55,782 nucleotides of DNA from an uncultured Alphaproteobacteria bacterium (GTDB taxonomy: Bacteria; Pseudomonadota; Alphaproteobacteria; Methylaequorales; Methylaequoraceae), in the NCBI GenBank assembly GCA_902530985.1, contig CACACI010000007.1, positions 1 through 55,782 on the forward strand, in the 5' to 3' direction. The stretch's first letter is position 1. Each line of letters begins with the position of its first letter. The notes under the pieces are model-generated. The model did not search any database. It had not been told where the DNA came from and saw only the letters and a list, made by a program, of their open reading frames with translations. Shown piece after piece: positions 1 through 8,872 of the stretch. The translations under genes were made by a program, and so were the position numbers.

Positions 1-338
1 ATTGCTGAAAATTCAATTCTCTTAAAAGTTTTATTTTCAATTAATTTCTTTTCTTTACATAATTCAACAACATGCCAAGCAATTAGTTCACCCTCTCGGT
101 CTGGGTCAAGGGCTAAGAATATTTCATTTGCTTTTTTGATTCCATTAATGATAGGCTCTGCTTTCTTTTTATCCACAACCCATTCTTTAACAGTAAAGTT
201 CTCATCTTCTTCTATACCAATGCCCTTGTTTGGGAGATCTCTGAAATGACCTATACTAGAAACTACTTCAAAGTTTTCGTCAAGATACCCTTTGATAGTC
301 TTAGCTTTTGCTGGCGATTCTACAATTAGAAGTTTCAT
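1..338 (-). CDS. topA: DNA topoisomerase I, N-terminal part (3' end outside window)
   Basis: Only the first 112 or so codons are present; the gene runs off the left edge. The translation starts MKLLIVESPAKAKTI, the standard opening of the Toprim domain of type IA topoisomerases, and continues through DPDREGELIAWH, the acidic magnesium-binding motif of that domain. The enzyme relaxes negatively supercoiled DNA. The start at 338 is the only ATG compatible with the conserved N-terminus. It lies downstream of plsY on the same strand with a 49-base gap, an order often seen in alphaproteobacteria. Confidence 0.95.
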   Translation of the reverse strand, partial: MKLLIVESPAKAKTIKGYLDENFEVVSSIGHFRDLPNKGIGIEEDENFTVKEWVVDKKKAEPIINGIKKANEIFLALDPDREGELIAWHVVELCKEKKLIENKTFKRIEFSA

Positions 339-387
339 GATAATGACGTTTACTATATTTAAAAGTTAACAAAGTCAAAATTAATTT

Positions 388-975
388 TTATTTTTTTAAA
401 ATAATTCTTGATTCTTTTCTAATTAATAACCTTTTAATATTTGAAGTATGTTTAAAAAAAATCATCACTACTATAATTAGCAGTACTGAAAAAAACTTTT
501 CATTTATAAAAAAAACTAATATTAATATATTGATTGAAGCTATTAAAGCGGAAAGAGACGAGTATCTACTAATAATAGCCACAATTAGCCAAGAAAAAAC
601 ATAAAATATTCCATAGTAGACATTGTAAGCTGTTAAACATCCAATCAATACAGCAATACCTTTTCCACCTTTGAATTTAATCCAAATGGGAAACAGGTGG
701 CCTAAAAAAACACAAAGTATCAATAGCTCTAGGTTTGCAAACTGACTTTGAAAAAAAAATATAGTTAAATATCCTTTTAAAATGTCAAAAATGAGGGTTA
801 GTAGGCCTAACTTCCAACCACTTGTTCGAGCTATATTAGTTGCTCCAATATTTTTGGATCCCACAAGTCTTGGATCATTCTTTTTTAATAATAATGAAAT
901 TAAAAGACCAAAAGGGATAGACCCAATAATATAACAAAAAATATAAATAAATAAGTTATCAAAATTTATAAACAA
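388..975 (-). CDS. plsY: Glycerol-3-phosphate acyltransferase (acyl-phosphate dependent)
   Basis: This 195-residue integral membrane protein makes lysophosphatidic acid from acyl-phosphate and glycerol-3-phosphate, the first step of phospholipid synthesis. Family motifs visible are GSIPFGLL near residue 18, GSKNIGATNIARTSG near residue 39 and KFKGGKGIAV near residue 100, with several hydrophobic segments between. Length is normal for PlsY. Its start overlaps the 3' end of the upstream pyrC-like gene by 17 bases, so the two are probably translated from one transcript. Confidence 0.95.
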   Translation of the reverse strand: MFINFDNLFIYIFCYIIGSIPFGLLISLLLKKNDPRLVGSKNIGATNIARTSGWKLGLLTLIFDILKGYLTIFFFQSQFANLELLILCVFLGHLFPIWIKFKGGKGIAVLIGCLTAYNVYYGIFYVFSWLIVAIISRYSSLSALIASINILILVFFINEKFFSVLLIIVVMIFFKHTSNIKRLLIRKESRIILKK

Positions 976-2275
976 GCCTGCCTCTTACAAATGTCATTAA
1001 GTTTCTTCCCTCAACTAGAATACTGTCAAATGGTGAATTTTTTGATTTGCTATAAAATTTTTCAGGTTTTATTTTCCATGGTTTCTCTAGGTCAAAAATC
1101 ATAAGGTCAGCTTCAGACTTAATATTTAATTTACCCACATCTAAACCAAGAATTTCAGATGGGTTTTTCGTGACTAATGATATAGCTCTTATCAAATCAA
1201 GGTTTTTATTTTTTACTAAACTTAATATCATGGGTAAAAGTGTTTCTAATCCAACACCCCCAAACTCTGCTTGATTGAAAGGTAGTCTTTTTGCATCTTG
1301 ATCTTGAGGTGTATGATCTGATACTATGGCATCTATTGTTCCATCAAGAATACCTTCAACAATTTTTTCTCTATCTTCTTCTGTTCTCAATGAAGGTGAT
1401 AACTTGGAAAAAGTTCTATAATTTTCTAAAGATAGTTCATTTAATAAAAAATAAGGTGGGGCTGTATCACAAGTAACATAAATCCCTTTTTCTTTTGCAT
1501 TTCTGATTATTTCAACTGTTTCTTTTGTTGAAATATGACTTACGTGGTATCGACATTCTGTATCTTTTACAAGCCATAAATCTCTTTCAACAATCATTGC
1601 TTCACAATAGCTTGGAATTCCAGCAAGTCCCATCCTTGTTGATATTTCACCTTCATTGACCATTCCGCCAGCACTAAGTTCTGGCTCCTCAGCATGTTGA
1701 ATTATAAGTCCATTGAACGATTTAACATAATTAAGTGCTCTTTTCATTACTCTTGCATTAGCAACACTTTTATTTCCATCTGTAAAACCAACTGCTCCAG
1801 ATTCATGCATAAGTTGTAACTCAGAAATCTCATTACCCTCGTGACCTCTAGTTATGCAACCAGTACAGAAAACTTTACTAAGTGCAACTTCTCTGGCTTT
1901 CCTTTGAATACTTTGGATAATTGCTGGTTGATCAATTGCTGGAATTGTATTAGGCATACAAATCATTGATGTTACTCCTCCACTTGCCGCAGCCATGCAT
2001 GCACTTTTAATTGTTTCTTTATGTTCTAAACCAGGTTCACCAAGGTTAACCCTCATATCCACTATACCGGGTGATATATATAAATTATTACAATCAATTA
2101 TTTCAAACTCATTTGGATCAACAGATATTTCCTTATTTATTGCCTCTATAACTTTATTTTTGATAAGTATATCTTTTTTTTCAATCTTGTTTTTACAAGG
2201 ATCAATTACAAAACCGTTTTTGAGCAAATAATTGGGGGATTGTTTTCTATTATTAAAAGGATCTTTTAAATTCAT
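959..2275 (-). CDS. pyrC: Dihydroorotase-family protein (PyrC-like), HxH motif missing
   Basis: A 438-residue amidohydrolase of the type I dihydroorotase family, four bases downstream of pyrB. The fold is clear: TDGN near residue 165, IIQH194, HVSH247 and SDH321 are all present. The HxH metal-binding pair that normally follows the first strand (DxHVHLREPG) reads DMRVNLGEPG here, so Arg75 and Asn77 replace both histidines. Pseudomonas has a related non-catalytic PyrC' that only supports aspartate carbamoyltransferase assembly. Whether this copy is catalytic is uncertain; a second dihydroorotase may exist elsewhere. The family call is firm, the activity is not. Confidence 0.85.
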   Translation of the reverse strand: MNLKDPFNNRKQSPNYLLKNGFVIDPCKNKIEKKDILIKNKVIEAINKEISVDPNEFEIIDCNNLYISPGIVDMRVNLGEPGLEHKETIKSACMAAASGGVTSMICMPNTIPAIDQPAIIQSIQRKAREVALSKVFCTGCITRGHEGNEISELQLMHESGAVGFTDGNKSVANARVMKRALNYVKSFNGLIIQHAEEPELSAGGMVNEGEISTRMGLAGIPSYCEAMIVERDLWLVKDTECRYHVSHISTKETVEIIRNAKEKGIYVTCDTAPPYFLLNELSLENYRTFSKLSPSLRTEEDREKIVEGILDGTIDAIVSDHTPQDQDAKRLPFNQAEFGGVGLETLLPMILSLVKNKNLDLIRAISLVTKNPSEILGLDVGKLNIKSEADLMIFDLEKPWKIKPEKFYSKSKNSPFDSILVEGRNLMTFVRGRLVYKF

Positions 2276-2279
2276 TAGT

Positions 2280-3224
2280 TCAATTGCATTTAACCAGGGC
2301 TTTTAAGCAAGCCATTCTTACGGCAACTCCCATTCTTACTTGTTCAAAAATTGCCGATCTGTCAAGATCATCGGCAAGTTCAGAGTCTATTTCAACTCCT
2401 CTATTCATCGGTCCAGGATGAAGAATTAATGCATCAGATTGCGCATATTTTAATTTATCTCTATTCAGACCATAAAATCTAAAATATTCTCTTATTGATG
2501 GTACAAAAGACCCTGACATTCTCTCAAGTTGTAATCTTAGCATTATAATTATATCAACATCTTTTAACCCATCTTTCATTTTATAAAAGACTTTAACGCC
2601 CAATGATTCAATGTCTTTTGGAATAAGTGTCGCTGGACCAATTACCCTTACTTCAGCTCCTAAGGTGTTAAGAAGGTGGATATTAGACCTAGCTACTCTA
2701 CTGTGCATAATATCACCGCAAATAGCAATTTTTAAACCTGATATTGTTTTTTTTCTGCTTAAAATAGTAAGTGCATCTAAAAGTGCCTGAGTAGGGTGTT
2801 CATGGGGCCCATCACCAGCATTAATTACTCCACAATTTACTTTCTCTGATAAAAGTTTTACTGCTCCAGCATCATGATGTCTCACCACAATTAGGTCAGG
2901 TTGCATTGCATTTAGTGTCATTGCAGTATCAATTAGAGTTTCACCTTTTTTTATTGAACTTGAAGCTACAGAAATATTTAACATATCAGCACCAAGTTTT
3001 TTTCCGGCAAGGTCAAATGAAGTTCTGGTTCTTGTAGAATTTTCAAAAAATAAATTAATGCAAGTTTTATTTTTTAAGATATTAAGCTTTTTTCCGTTAT
3101 CTTTGAGATAAATTACATATTTTTGAGATAGGTCTAATAAAAAATTGATCGAGTCTGGAAGAAGTCCCTCAATCCCAAGGAGATGTTTATGAGGATAACT
3201 TTTTAGTTTGATTTCCTCTTTCAT
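2280..3224 (-). CDS. pyrB: Aspartate carbamoyltransferase catalytic subunit
   Basis: This 314-residue enzyme joins carbamoyl phosphate and aspartate in the second step of pyrimidine synthesis. The carbamoyl-phosphate signature [20 protein letters not shown] lies near residue 59, HPTQALLD near residue 143 and LHPGPMNRG near residue 268. No regulatory subunit gene (pyrI) is nearby. It is the first pyrimidine gene of the minus-strand run that continues into pyrC-like, plsY and topA, with a four-base gap to the next gene. The partner may be the DHOase-like protein, as in the Pseudomonas-type complex. Confidence 0.96.
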   Translation of the reverse strand: MKEEIKLKSYPHKHLLGIEGLLPDSINFLLDLSQKYVIYLKDNGKKLNILKNKTCINLFFENSTRTRTSFDLAGKKLGADMLNISVASSSIKKGETLIDTAMTLNAMQPDLIVVRHHDAGAVKLLSEKVNCGVINAGDGPHEHPTQALLDALTILSRKKTISGLKIAICGDIMHSRVARSNIHLLNTLGAEVRVIGPATLIPKDIESLGVKVFYKMKDGLKDVDIIIMLRLQLERMSGSFVPSIREYFRFYGLNRDKLKYAQSDALILHPGPMNRGVEIDSELADDLDRSAIFEQVRMGVAVRMACLKALVKCN

Positions 3225-3269
3225 TAAAACTGAATACTATAGTTTATATTTAATTGTTCAACTATCTAA

Positions 3270-4502
3270 TTAAATAATTTTCTTTTTTTTAAGTTTTTCT
3301 AGATCATCATTTTTTAATTTTAAAAATTGTCTTAGCACTTTTTCGGTATCTTGTCCTAACAAGGGTGGAGATTTTTTATACTTTATTTTTGATTGTGAAA
3401 AATTCATAGGACTCCCAATTAATTTAATTTTCTTATTTTTTGACTTAGGGTGCTTCATAGAAATTATCATCTCTCGCCACTTTACTTGTTGATCATTGAA
3501 AACTTGTTTTAGATTATTTATAGGCCCACAAGGGACATTACATTTTGTTAGACCTTTTACCCATTGATTAATTGTTTTTTTTTTTGTAACATCTTTTATT
3601 ATCTTATTTAAATAATTTCTATTTTTGACTCTCGAGGAATTAGTTTTAAATTTAGAGTTTTTGTATATTTCCGGAATATCAGCAAATTCACAAAAACTTT
3701 TAAATTGTCTGTCATTTGCTATTGCCAACACCATTAAACCATCCCTTGCTTCAACCGTTTGGTAAGGAACTATTGAAGGATGGTCATTTCCGATTCTTTT
3801 AGGGATTGATCCAGACAAAAGATAGTTTTGTGCAACGTAACTTAACCAAGAAACTTGAGAATCCATTAACGAAATATCAAGATGCTGTCCTTTTCCAGTT
3901 TCTTCTTTGAATCTAAGAGCAGATAAAATGGCGATAGTTGAATATAGTCCAGTTATAATATCTGAAACGCCAACACCAATTTTTGTTGGGCTTCCTTTTT
4001 CTTCTCCAGTTATACTCATAATTCCGCCCATTGCTTGGACTAAGTAATCATACCCACCTCTTTTTGAATAAGGACCAGTTTGGCCAAACCCTGTTATCGA
4101 ACAATAAATAATTTCTGGATTTATTCTTTTTATGCTTTTGTAGTCCAAACCATATTGTTTCAAATTCCCAACTCTAAAATTCTCAACTAATATATGACAT
4201 TTCTTTACTAGTTTCTTTGCTAGGTTTTGGCCTTCTTTTTTTGTGAGATCAATTTCAACAGATTTTTTATTTCTATTAACACTCAAAAAATAGGCACTTT
4301 CCTTGGGGTCTTTACAGTCTTTATCTAAATATGGAGGGCCTAAGTTTCTTGAATCATCTCCGGTTATAGGTCTTTCAATCTTTATAATATTAGCCCCAAG
4401 ATCGCCAAGGATTTGAGTGGATGTTGGCCCTGCTAGAACTCGAGTAAGATCCAAAACATTAATTCCATCAAGTGGTTGTTTAATTTTGTTATTCATTCCC
4501 AA
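3270..4502 (-). CDS. Family III (CaiB/BaiF) CoA-transferase
   Basis: A 410-residue member of the formyl-CoA transferase/CaiB family, which moves CoA between carboxylic acids. The N-terminal ILDLTR-type segment (NVLDLTRVLAGP), the GFGQTGPYSKRGGYDY stretch near residue 140 and the catalytic-Asp region HLDISLMDSQVSW are all present. Substrate cannot be read from the sequence; members serve carnitine, oxalate, mesaconate and fatty acids. It overlaps ruvX by 14 bases and sits between ruvX and pyrB, where it interrupts an otherwise standard alphaproteobacterial housekeeping order. Confidence 0.88.
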   Translation of the reverse strand: MGMNNKIKQPLDGINVLDLTRVLAGPTSTQILGDLGANIIKIERPITGDDSRNLGPPYLDKDCKDPKESAYFLSVNRNKKSVEIDLTKKEGQNLAKKLVKKCHILVENFRVGNLKQYGLDYKSIKRINPEIIYCSITGFGQTGPYSKRGGYDYLVQAMGGIMSITGEEKGSPTKIGVGVSDIITGLYSTIAILSALRFKEETGKGQHLDISLMDSQVSWLSYVAQNYLLSGSIPKRIGNDHPSIVPYQTVEARDGLMVLAIANDRQFKSFCEFADIPEIYKNSKFKTNSSRVKNRNYLNKIIKDVTKKKTINQWVKGLTKCNVPCGPINNLKQVFNDQQVKWREMIISMKHPKSKNKKIKLIGSPMNFSQSKIKYKKSPPLLGQDTEKVLRQFLKLKNDDLEKLKKKKII

Positions 4503-4965
4503 AGTTATTAAAATTAAGAAAATCTTCTAAAATTACTTTAGCTGCAAATTTATCCAGGTCTTTTTTTTGTTGTTTCTTATTTACAAAAAGATTTTCTGTC
4601 ATACTCTCTGCTTCAATACTTGTGAAGTTTTCATCCCAAAAATATATTGGAAGTTTAATATTATTATTCTTTAAAAAAAAATCTATATTTCTTGTTATAT
4701 CTTTAATTGACTGGCTCATTCTATTAATTTTTTTTTTTTCATCAATTGGCAAACCAACTAAAATACCACCAATATTAAAATCTAGAATAATTTTTTTTAT
4801 ATTTTGATTAAATTCTTTATTTTTTTTTATTGTTTTCATGGGCATGCTTATTTTATGATTATCATCTGAAATTGCTATACCAACCTTCTTTTTTCCGCAA
4901 TCAAGGCAGATAATTTTTTTTTTATTAGTTTTTTTTTTAAACTCTTTTATATTGCGAACAAGCAT
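4489..4965 (-). CDS. ruvX: RuvX/YqgF family Holliday-junction resolvase-like protein
   Basis: A 158-residue RNase H-fold protein of the YqgF/RuvX family, linked to pre-16S rRNA 5'-end processing and proposed as a resolvase. The N-terminal acidic motif LDCGKKKVGIAISD (near residue 21), ILVGLPID near residue 89 and WDENFTSIEAE near residue 128 are visible. It is divergent from gatC with only 38 bases between start codons, so both promoters must fit there. The neighbourhood with gatC is common in alphaproteobacteria. Confidence 0.9.
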   Translation of the reverse strand: MLVRNIKEFKKKTNKKKIICLDCGKKKVGIAISDDNHKISMPMKTIKKNKEFNQNIKKIILDFNIGGILVGLPIDEKKKINRMSQSIKDITRNIDFFLKNNNIKLPIYFWDENFTSIEAESMTENLFVNKKQQKKDLDKFAAKVILEDFLNFNNFGNE

Positions 4966-5003
4966 ACCTGATGTTATTTATAAATTAATCTAGTTTATTA
5001 TTT

Positions 5004-5291
5004 ATGTCCATTGATAATTCAACAGTAAAAAAAGTTGCTCTATTAGCTAGAATAGAAATTCAAAAAAATGATGAGGCTGCTCTTATAGATGAATTGAATA
5101 ATATTATAGGATGGGTTGACGAATTAAAGAAAGTTAATACTGAAGATATTGAACCAATGTTATCAGTTTTTAATGAAACTATGAACATGCGCAAAGATAA
5201 TCCACAATCAAATTACACAAATGAATTGATTCTTAAAAACTCTCCTGAGAATAATGCAGGATTTTTTGTTGTACCAAAGGTTGTAGAGTGA
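5004..5291 (+). CDS. gatC: Asp/Glu-tRNA amidotransferase subunit C
   Basis: A 95-residue helical subunit of the GatCAB complex, which converts Glu-tRNA(Gln), and often Asp-tRNA(Asn), to the amidated form. The family pattern VKKVALLARIEI and the C-terminal MRKDNPQ segment are visible, the latter threading between GatA and GatB in known structures. It overlaps gatA by four bases, so the three genes gatC-gatA-gatB form a tight operon. Presence of the operon suggests that the cell makes at least Gln-tRNA indirectly. Confidence 0.95.
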   Translation: MSIDNSTVKKVALLARIEIQKNDEAALIDELNNIIGWVDELKKVNTEDIEPMLSVFNETMNMRKDNPQSNYTNELILKNSPENNAGFFVVPKVVE

Positions 5292-6739
5292 CAGATTTCT
5301 CAAGCCTTACAATTACTTCTGCAATTAATGGTTTAAAAAATAAAGAATTTACCTCGCAAGAATTAGTTCAATTTTTTATAGAAAAGATTAAACAAAATAA
5401 ACATTTGAACTGTTTTATAACGCATACATTTGAACAAGCTATAGATATGGCTAAAATTGCTGATAAAAGAATAAGTGCTAAAAATCATAGAATGCTAGAA
5501 GGTATTCCAATAGGCATGAAAGATTTGTTTTGTACTAATGGAATAAAAACTACTGCGGGATCAAAAATTTTAGAAAATTTTATTCCTTTTTATGAGTCAA
5601 CAGTATCAAAAAACCTTTGGGATTCTGGAGCCATTATGCTTGGAAAAACAAATATGGATGAGTTTGCAATGGGTTCAGCAAATACAACAAGTTTTTTTGG
5701 CAATGTAATTAACCCCTTAAAGTCTTTTTCTAATCAAAAGAAAGATCTTGTTCCTGGAGGATCTTCAGGTGGTTCAGCTTCCGCTGTTTCTTCTGGTTTG
5801 TGTTTGGGTGCAACAGGATCAGATACAGGTGGTTCTATTCGTCAACCAGCATCTTTTTGTGGTTTGGTTGGACTAAAACCAACTTACGGAAGATGTTCAA
5901 GGTTTGGGATGATAGCTTTTGCTTCATCTCTCGATCAAGCTGGACCAATTGCTCAAACAGTTGAAGATGCAGCTCTAATGCTACAATGCATGACAAGTTT
6001 TGATGAAAAAGATTCAACAAGTTCAAGAAATGAAATTCCAAATTATCTGGATTATAAGAATTATAGGCTTAAAGGAAAAAAAATAGGAATACCAAAAGAA
6101 TATTTAATTGAAGGATTGAATAATGAAATAAAAGAAGTTTGGGATAATTGCATTAATTGGTTTAAATCAGAGGGTGCGGAAATAGTTGATATATCTCTTC
6201 CGCATACAGAATCAGCCTTACCAACTTATTATATTATAGCTCCGGCGGAAGCATCTGCTAATTTAGCAAGATATGATGGTATTAGATATGGTTTTAGACA
6301 AAAGGAAAAAGATTTGAAAGATCTGTATCAAAAAACTCGAGGACTTGGTTTTGGAAAAGAAGTTAAAAGAAGGCTTATGATTGGCACGTATGTTCTATCC
6401 GCTGGTTATTATGATGCCTATTATTTGAAAGCTTTGAAAGTCAGAAAATTAATTTCTAAAGATTTTGAAGAAGCATTTAAAATCTGTGATTTAATTCTAA
6501 CTCCAACTACTCCAAATGTAGCCTTCCCTATAGGTGAAAAACAAACAGATCCAATTGAAATGTATTTAAATGACGTTTTGACTGTTCCAGCTAGTCTGGC
6601 TGGTTTGCCAGCGATATCTGTTTCTTCAGGTTTTAATAAAGAAAAACTCCCAATAGGTCTTCAAGTAATTGGCAAACCATTTGATGAAATCTCTATTCTA
6701 GGCGCAGGAAATGCTATTGAAAAGTTACGAGGGTTTTAA
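5288..6739 (+). CDS. gatA: Asp/Glu-tRNA amidotransferase subunit A
   Basis: The 483-residue amidase subunit releases ammonia from glutamine. The Ser-cisSer-Lys triad elements are visible: Lys in GIPIGMKDLFC near residue 78, the Gly/Ser-rich stretch PGGSSGGSASAVSSG near residue 155, and GSDTGGSIRQPASFCG with the nucleophile near residue 180. Length is typical. It overlaps gatC by four bases and gatB by one base. Its start codon is GTG at 5288. Confidence 0.97.
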   Translation: MTDFSSLTITSAINGLKNKEFTSQELVQFFIEKIKQNKHLNCFITHTFEQAIDMAKIADKRISAKNHRMLEGIPIGMKDLFCTNGIKTTAGSKILENFIPFYESTVSKNLWDSGAIMLGKTNMDEFAMGSANTTSFFGNVINPLKSFSNQKKDLVPGGSSGGSASAVSSGLCLGATGSDTGGSIRQPASFCGLVGLKPTYGRCSRFGMIAFASSLDQAGPIAQTVEDAALMLQCMTSFDEKDSTSSRNEIPNYLDYKNYRLKGKKIGIPKEYLIEGLNNEIKEVWDNCINWFKSEGAEIVDISLPHTESALPTYYIIAPAEASANLARYDGIRYGFRQKEKDLKDLYQKTRGLGFGKEVKRRLMIGTYVLSAGYYDAYYLKALKVRKLISKDFEEAFKICDLILTPTTPNVAFPIGEKQTDPIEMYLNDVLTVPASLAGLPAISVSSGFNKEKLPIGLQVIGKPFDEISILGAGNAIEKLRGF

Positions 6740-8190
6740 TGGAATATTATATTCAAGGTGAGAAAAATAAATGGGAAGTTATTTTGGGTTTAGAAGTACA
6801 TGCCCAAATAAGTTCAAAATCGAAACTTTTCTCTGTGGCCTCTACCAATTGGGGTGGTGAGCCTAATTCACAAGTTGAATTAGTTGATTGTGGAATGCCT
6901 GGAGCTCTTCCTGTGATAAATGAATATTGTGTTGAGCAAGCTATTTTAACTGGTTTAAGTATAAATGCTAAGATTAATAAGATGTCAATTTTTGATAGAA
7001 AAAACTATTTTTATCCTGACCTTCCTCAGGGATATCAGATCTCACAATTTGAGCACCCAATTGTTGGAAGTGGTTACATAAATATTGATTGTGAGGGAAA
7101 GAAAAAAAAAATAGGTATAACTCGCCTTCATCTTGAGCAAGATGCTGGTAAGAGTCTTCACGATCAAAATGAAGAAAACTCTTATATTGATTTAAATAGA
7201 TCGGGTTGTGCTCTTATGGAAATAGTTTCTGAACCGGACATGAGGAGTCCTCTTGAAGCGGCAGAATATGTTAAGAAATTAAGGAATATTTTGAAATATG
7301 TTGGAAGTTGTGATGGGAATATGGAAAAAGGTAATTTAAGAGCAGATGTTAATGTTTCGGTAAAACTAAAAGGAGAGGAACTTGGTACTCGATGCGAAAT
7401 AAAGAATGTAAATTCAATAAAGTTTATCCAACAAGCAATTGAGTATGAAGCAAAAAGACAAGTGAAAATTCTAGAGAGTGGAGATGAAATTTTTCAAGAA
7501 ACTAGACTTTTTGATCCTAATGTTGGAGAAACTAGATCAATGCGAGGTAAAGAAGAGTCTCATGATTATAGATATTTCCCTGACCCTGATTTACCCCCAT
7601 TAATAGTAACGGAAGAGAAGATTAATGAGTTGAAAAAAACTTTACCCGAATTACCTGATCAAAGAAAGAACAGATTGATGATTGAATTTAATTTAAGTAG
7701 TTATGATGCAGAGGTAATTGTCAATGATAAAGATGTTGCAAATTTCTTTGAAAAAACTGTAGAAGGAAGGGATTCAAAAATAGTTACTAGTTGGGTTACA
7801 GGTGAATTATTTTCTTTTCTAAAGAAAACTGAAAAAAACATAAAAGCTTCTGGTATATCACCATTAAAACTTGGGGAGTTAATTGATCTAATAATTGATG
7901 GAACAATATCTAACCGACAAGCAAAAGAGGTGTTTGAAGATTATATAAAATCAACAGAAAGTGCAAAAATTTTTGTTGAAAAAAGAGGATTGATTCAAGT
8001 TTCGGATGAACAGGAAATAGAGAACTTAATTAATTCAGTTTTACAGGAAAACCCAAAAATGTTAGAGCAATATAGAAATGGAAAAGATAAATTATTTGGA
8101 TTCTTTGTTGGGCAAGTGATGAAGGTCTCAAAAGGTAAGGCAAATCCAAAGGTTTTAAATGAACTCCTTAAGAAGATATTAAGTAATTGA
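6739..8190 (+). CDS. gatB: Asp/Glu-tRNA amidotransferase subunit B
   Basis: The 483-residue tRNA-binding and kinase subunit of GatCAB. Hallmarks are WEVILGLEVHAQ near residue 12, DRKNYFYPDLPQGYQISQ near residue 93, LEQDAGKS and DLNRSGCALMEIVSEPD near residue 153, then the helical and YqeY-like tail to LLKKIL. Last gene of the operon; tRNA-Ser follows after seven bases without a visible terminator. Confidence 0.97.
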   Translation: MEYYIQGEKNKWEVILGLEVHAQISSKSKLFSVASTNWGGEPNSQVELVDCGMPGALPVINEYCVEQAILTGLSINAKINKMSIFDRKNYFYPDLPQGYQISQFEHPIVGSGYINIDCEGKKKKIGITRLHLEQDAGKSLHDQNEENSYIDLNRSGCALMEIVSEPDMRSPLEAAEYVKKLRNILKYVGSCDGNMEKGNLRADVNVSVKLKGEELGTRCEIKNVNSIKFIQQAIEYEAKRQVKILESGDEIFQETRLFDPNVGETRSMRGKEESHDYRYFPDPDLPPLIVTEEKINELKKTLPELPDQRKNRLMIEFNLSSYDAEVIVNDKDVANFFEKTVEGRDSKIVTSWVTGELFSFLKKTEKNIKASGISPLKLGELIDLIIDGTISNRQAKEVFEDYIKSTESAKIFVEKRGLIQVSDEQEIENLINSVLQENPKMLEQYRNGKDKLFGFFVGQVMKVSKGKANPKVLNELLKKILSN

Positions 8191-8197
8191 GTTATAT

Positions 8198-8289
8198 GGA
8201 GAGGTGGCCGAGTGGCTGAAGGCGACGGTTTGCTAAACCGTTATAGGTGGCAACATCTATCGTGGGTTCGAATCCCATCCTCTCCGCCA
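8198..8289 (+). tRNA. tRNA-Ser (anticodon GCU)
   Basis: A complete class II tRNA. The acceptor arm GGAGAGG pairs with the 3' strand ending CCTCTCC (G discriminator), and CCA is encoded at 8287-8289. The anticodon stem ACGGT/ACCGT encloses loop TTGCTAA, giving anticodon GCT, which reads AGC/AGU serine codons. A long variable arm follows, then the T arm GTGGGTTCGAATCCCAT. It stands seven bases after gatB. Confidence 0.97.
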
Positions 8290-8331
8290 AAAAAATCTGC
8301 ACAATAATGGCAAAATGACAATAGAAAATCC

Positions 8332-8802
8332 CTATAAACCAACAATACTATAAAAATATTGTGGTAGAAATGTGGTAACTGATGTTTTTTTAAACAAAAA
8401 ATAAATTAATTGAGATATATAATAAAATATACCAATTACAGCAAGTATCATCGAATAAATAGTAAGTCTCATTCCTATTCTTCTGTCTTCTATTTTTTCA
8501 TTTAAGTCAGAGATAGCTCTAGAATGAATTGTTCTTCCAATTGCAAGAATGACGGCAACCGGTAAGGCAAAATATAAAAGATTGTTAAAATATAGAATAA
8601 AACTTAATAGTATTATAAAAGGAACAGTTTCACAAAAATTTGCATGTGCCCTGATTGCTCTTTCTAATCTTTTATCAATGAAACCAATTGATTTTTTTGT
8701 CTCTCTTCTAAGTCTGACAACATTTACAAACAATTTATGGTAGAGTTTGCATAAATAAATTATTGTTAATAAATATGTTATTTCAAAAATAATTCTTAAC
8801 AT
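8332..8802 (-). CDS. MAPEG family membrane protein
   Basis: A 156-residue protein with four hydrophobic segments. The segment RAIRAHANFCETVPFIILL near residue 50 matches the core motif of the MAPEG family (membrane-associated eicosanoid and glutathione metabolism; bacterial members are often called glutathione S-transferase-like). The HSRAISDLN region near residue 93 also fits. Its substrate is unknown. It is divergent from the photolyase gene across about 70 bases. Confidence 0.85.
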   Translation of the reverse strand: MLRIIFEITYLLTIIYLCKLYHKLFVNVVRLRRETKKSIGFIDKRLERAIRAHANFCETVPFIILLSFILYFNNLLYFALPVAVILAIGRTIHSRAISDLNEKIEDRRIGMRLTIYSMILAVIGIFYYISQLIYFLFKKTSVTTFLPQYFYSIVGL

Positions 8803-8872
8803 TGAAAAAGTTTAATAAATTTAACATATATAATAAACAACAGTTTTTTTTAATAATTTCAAAAATTAATTA

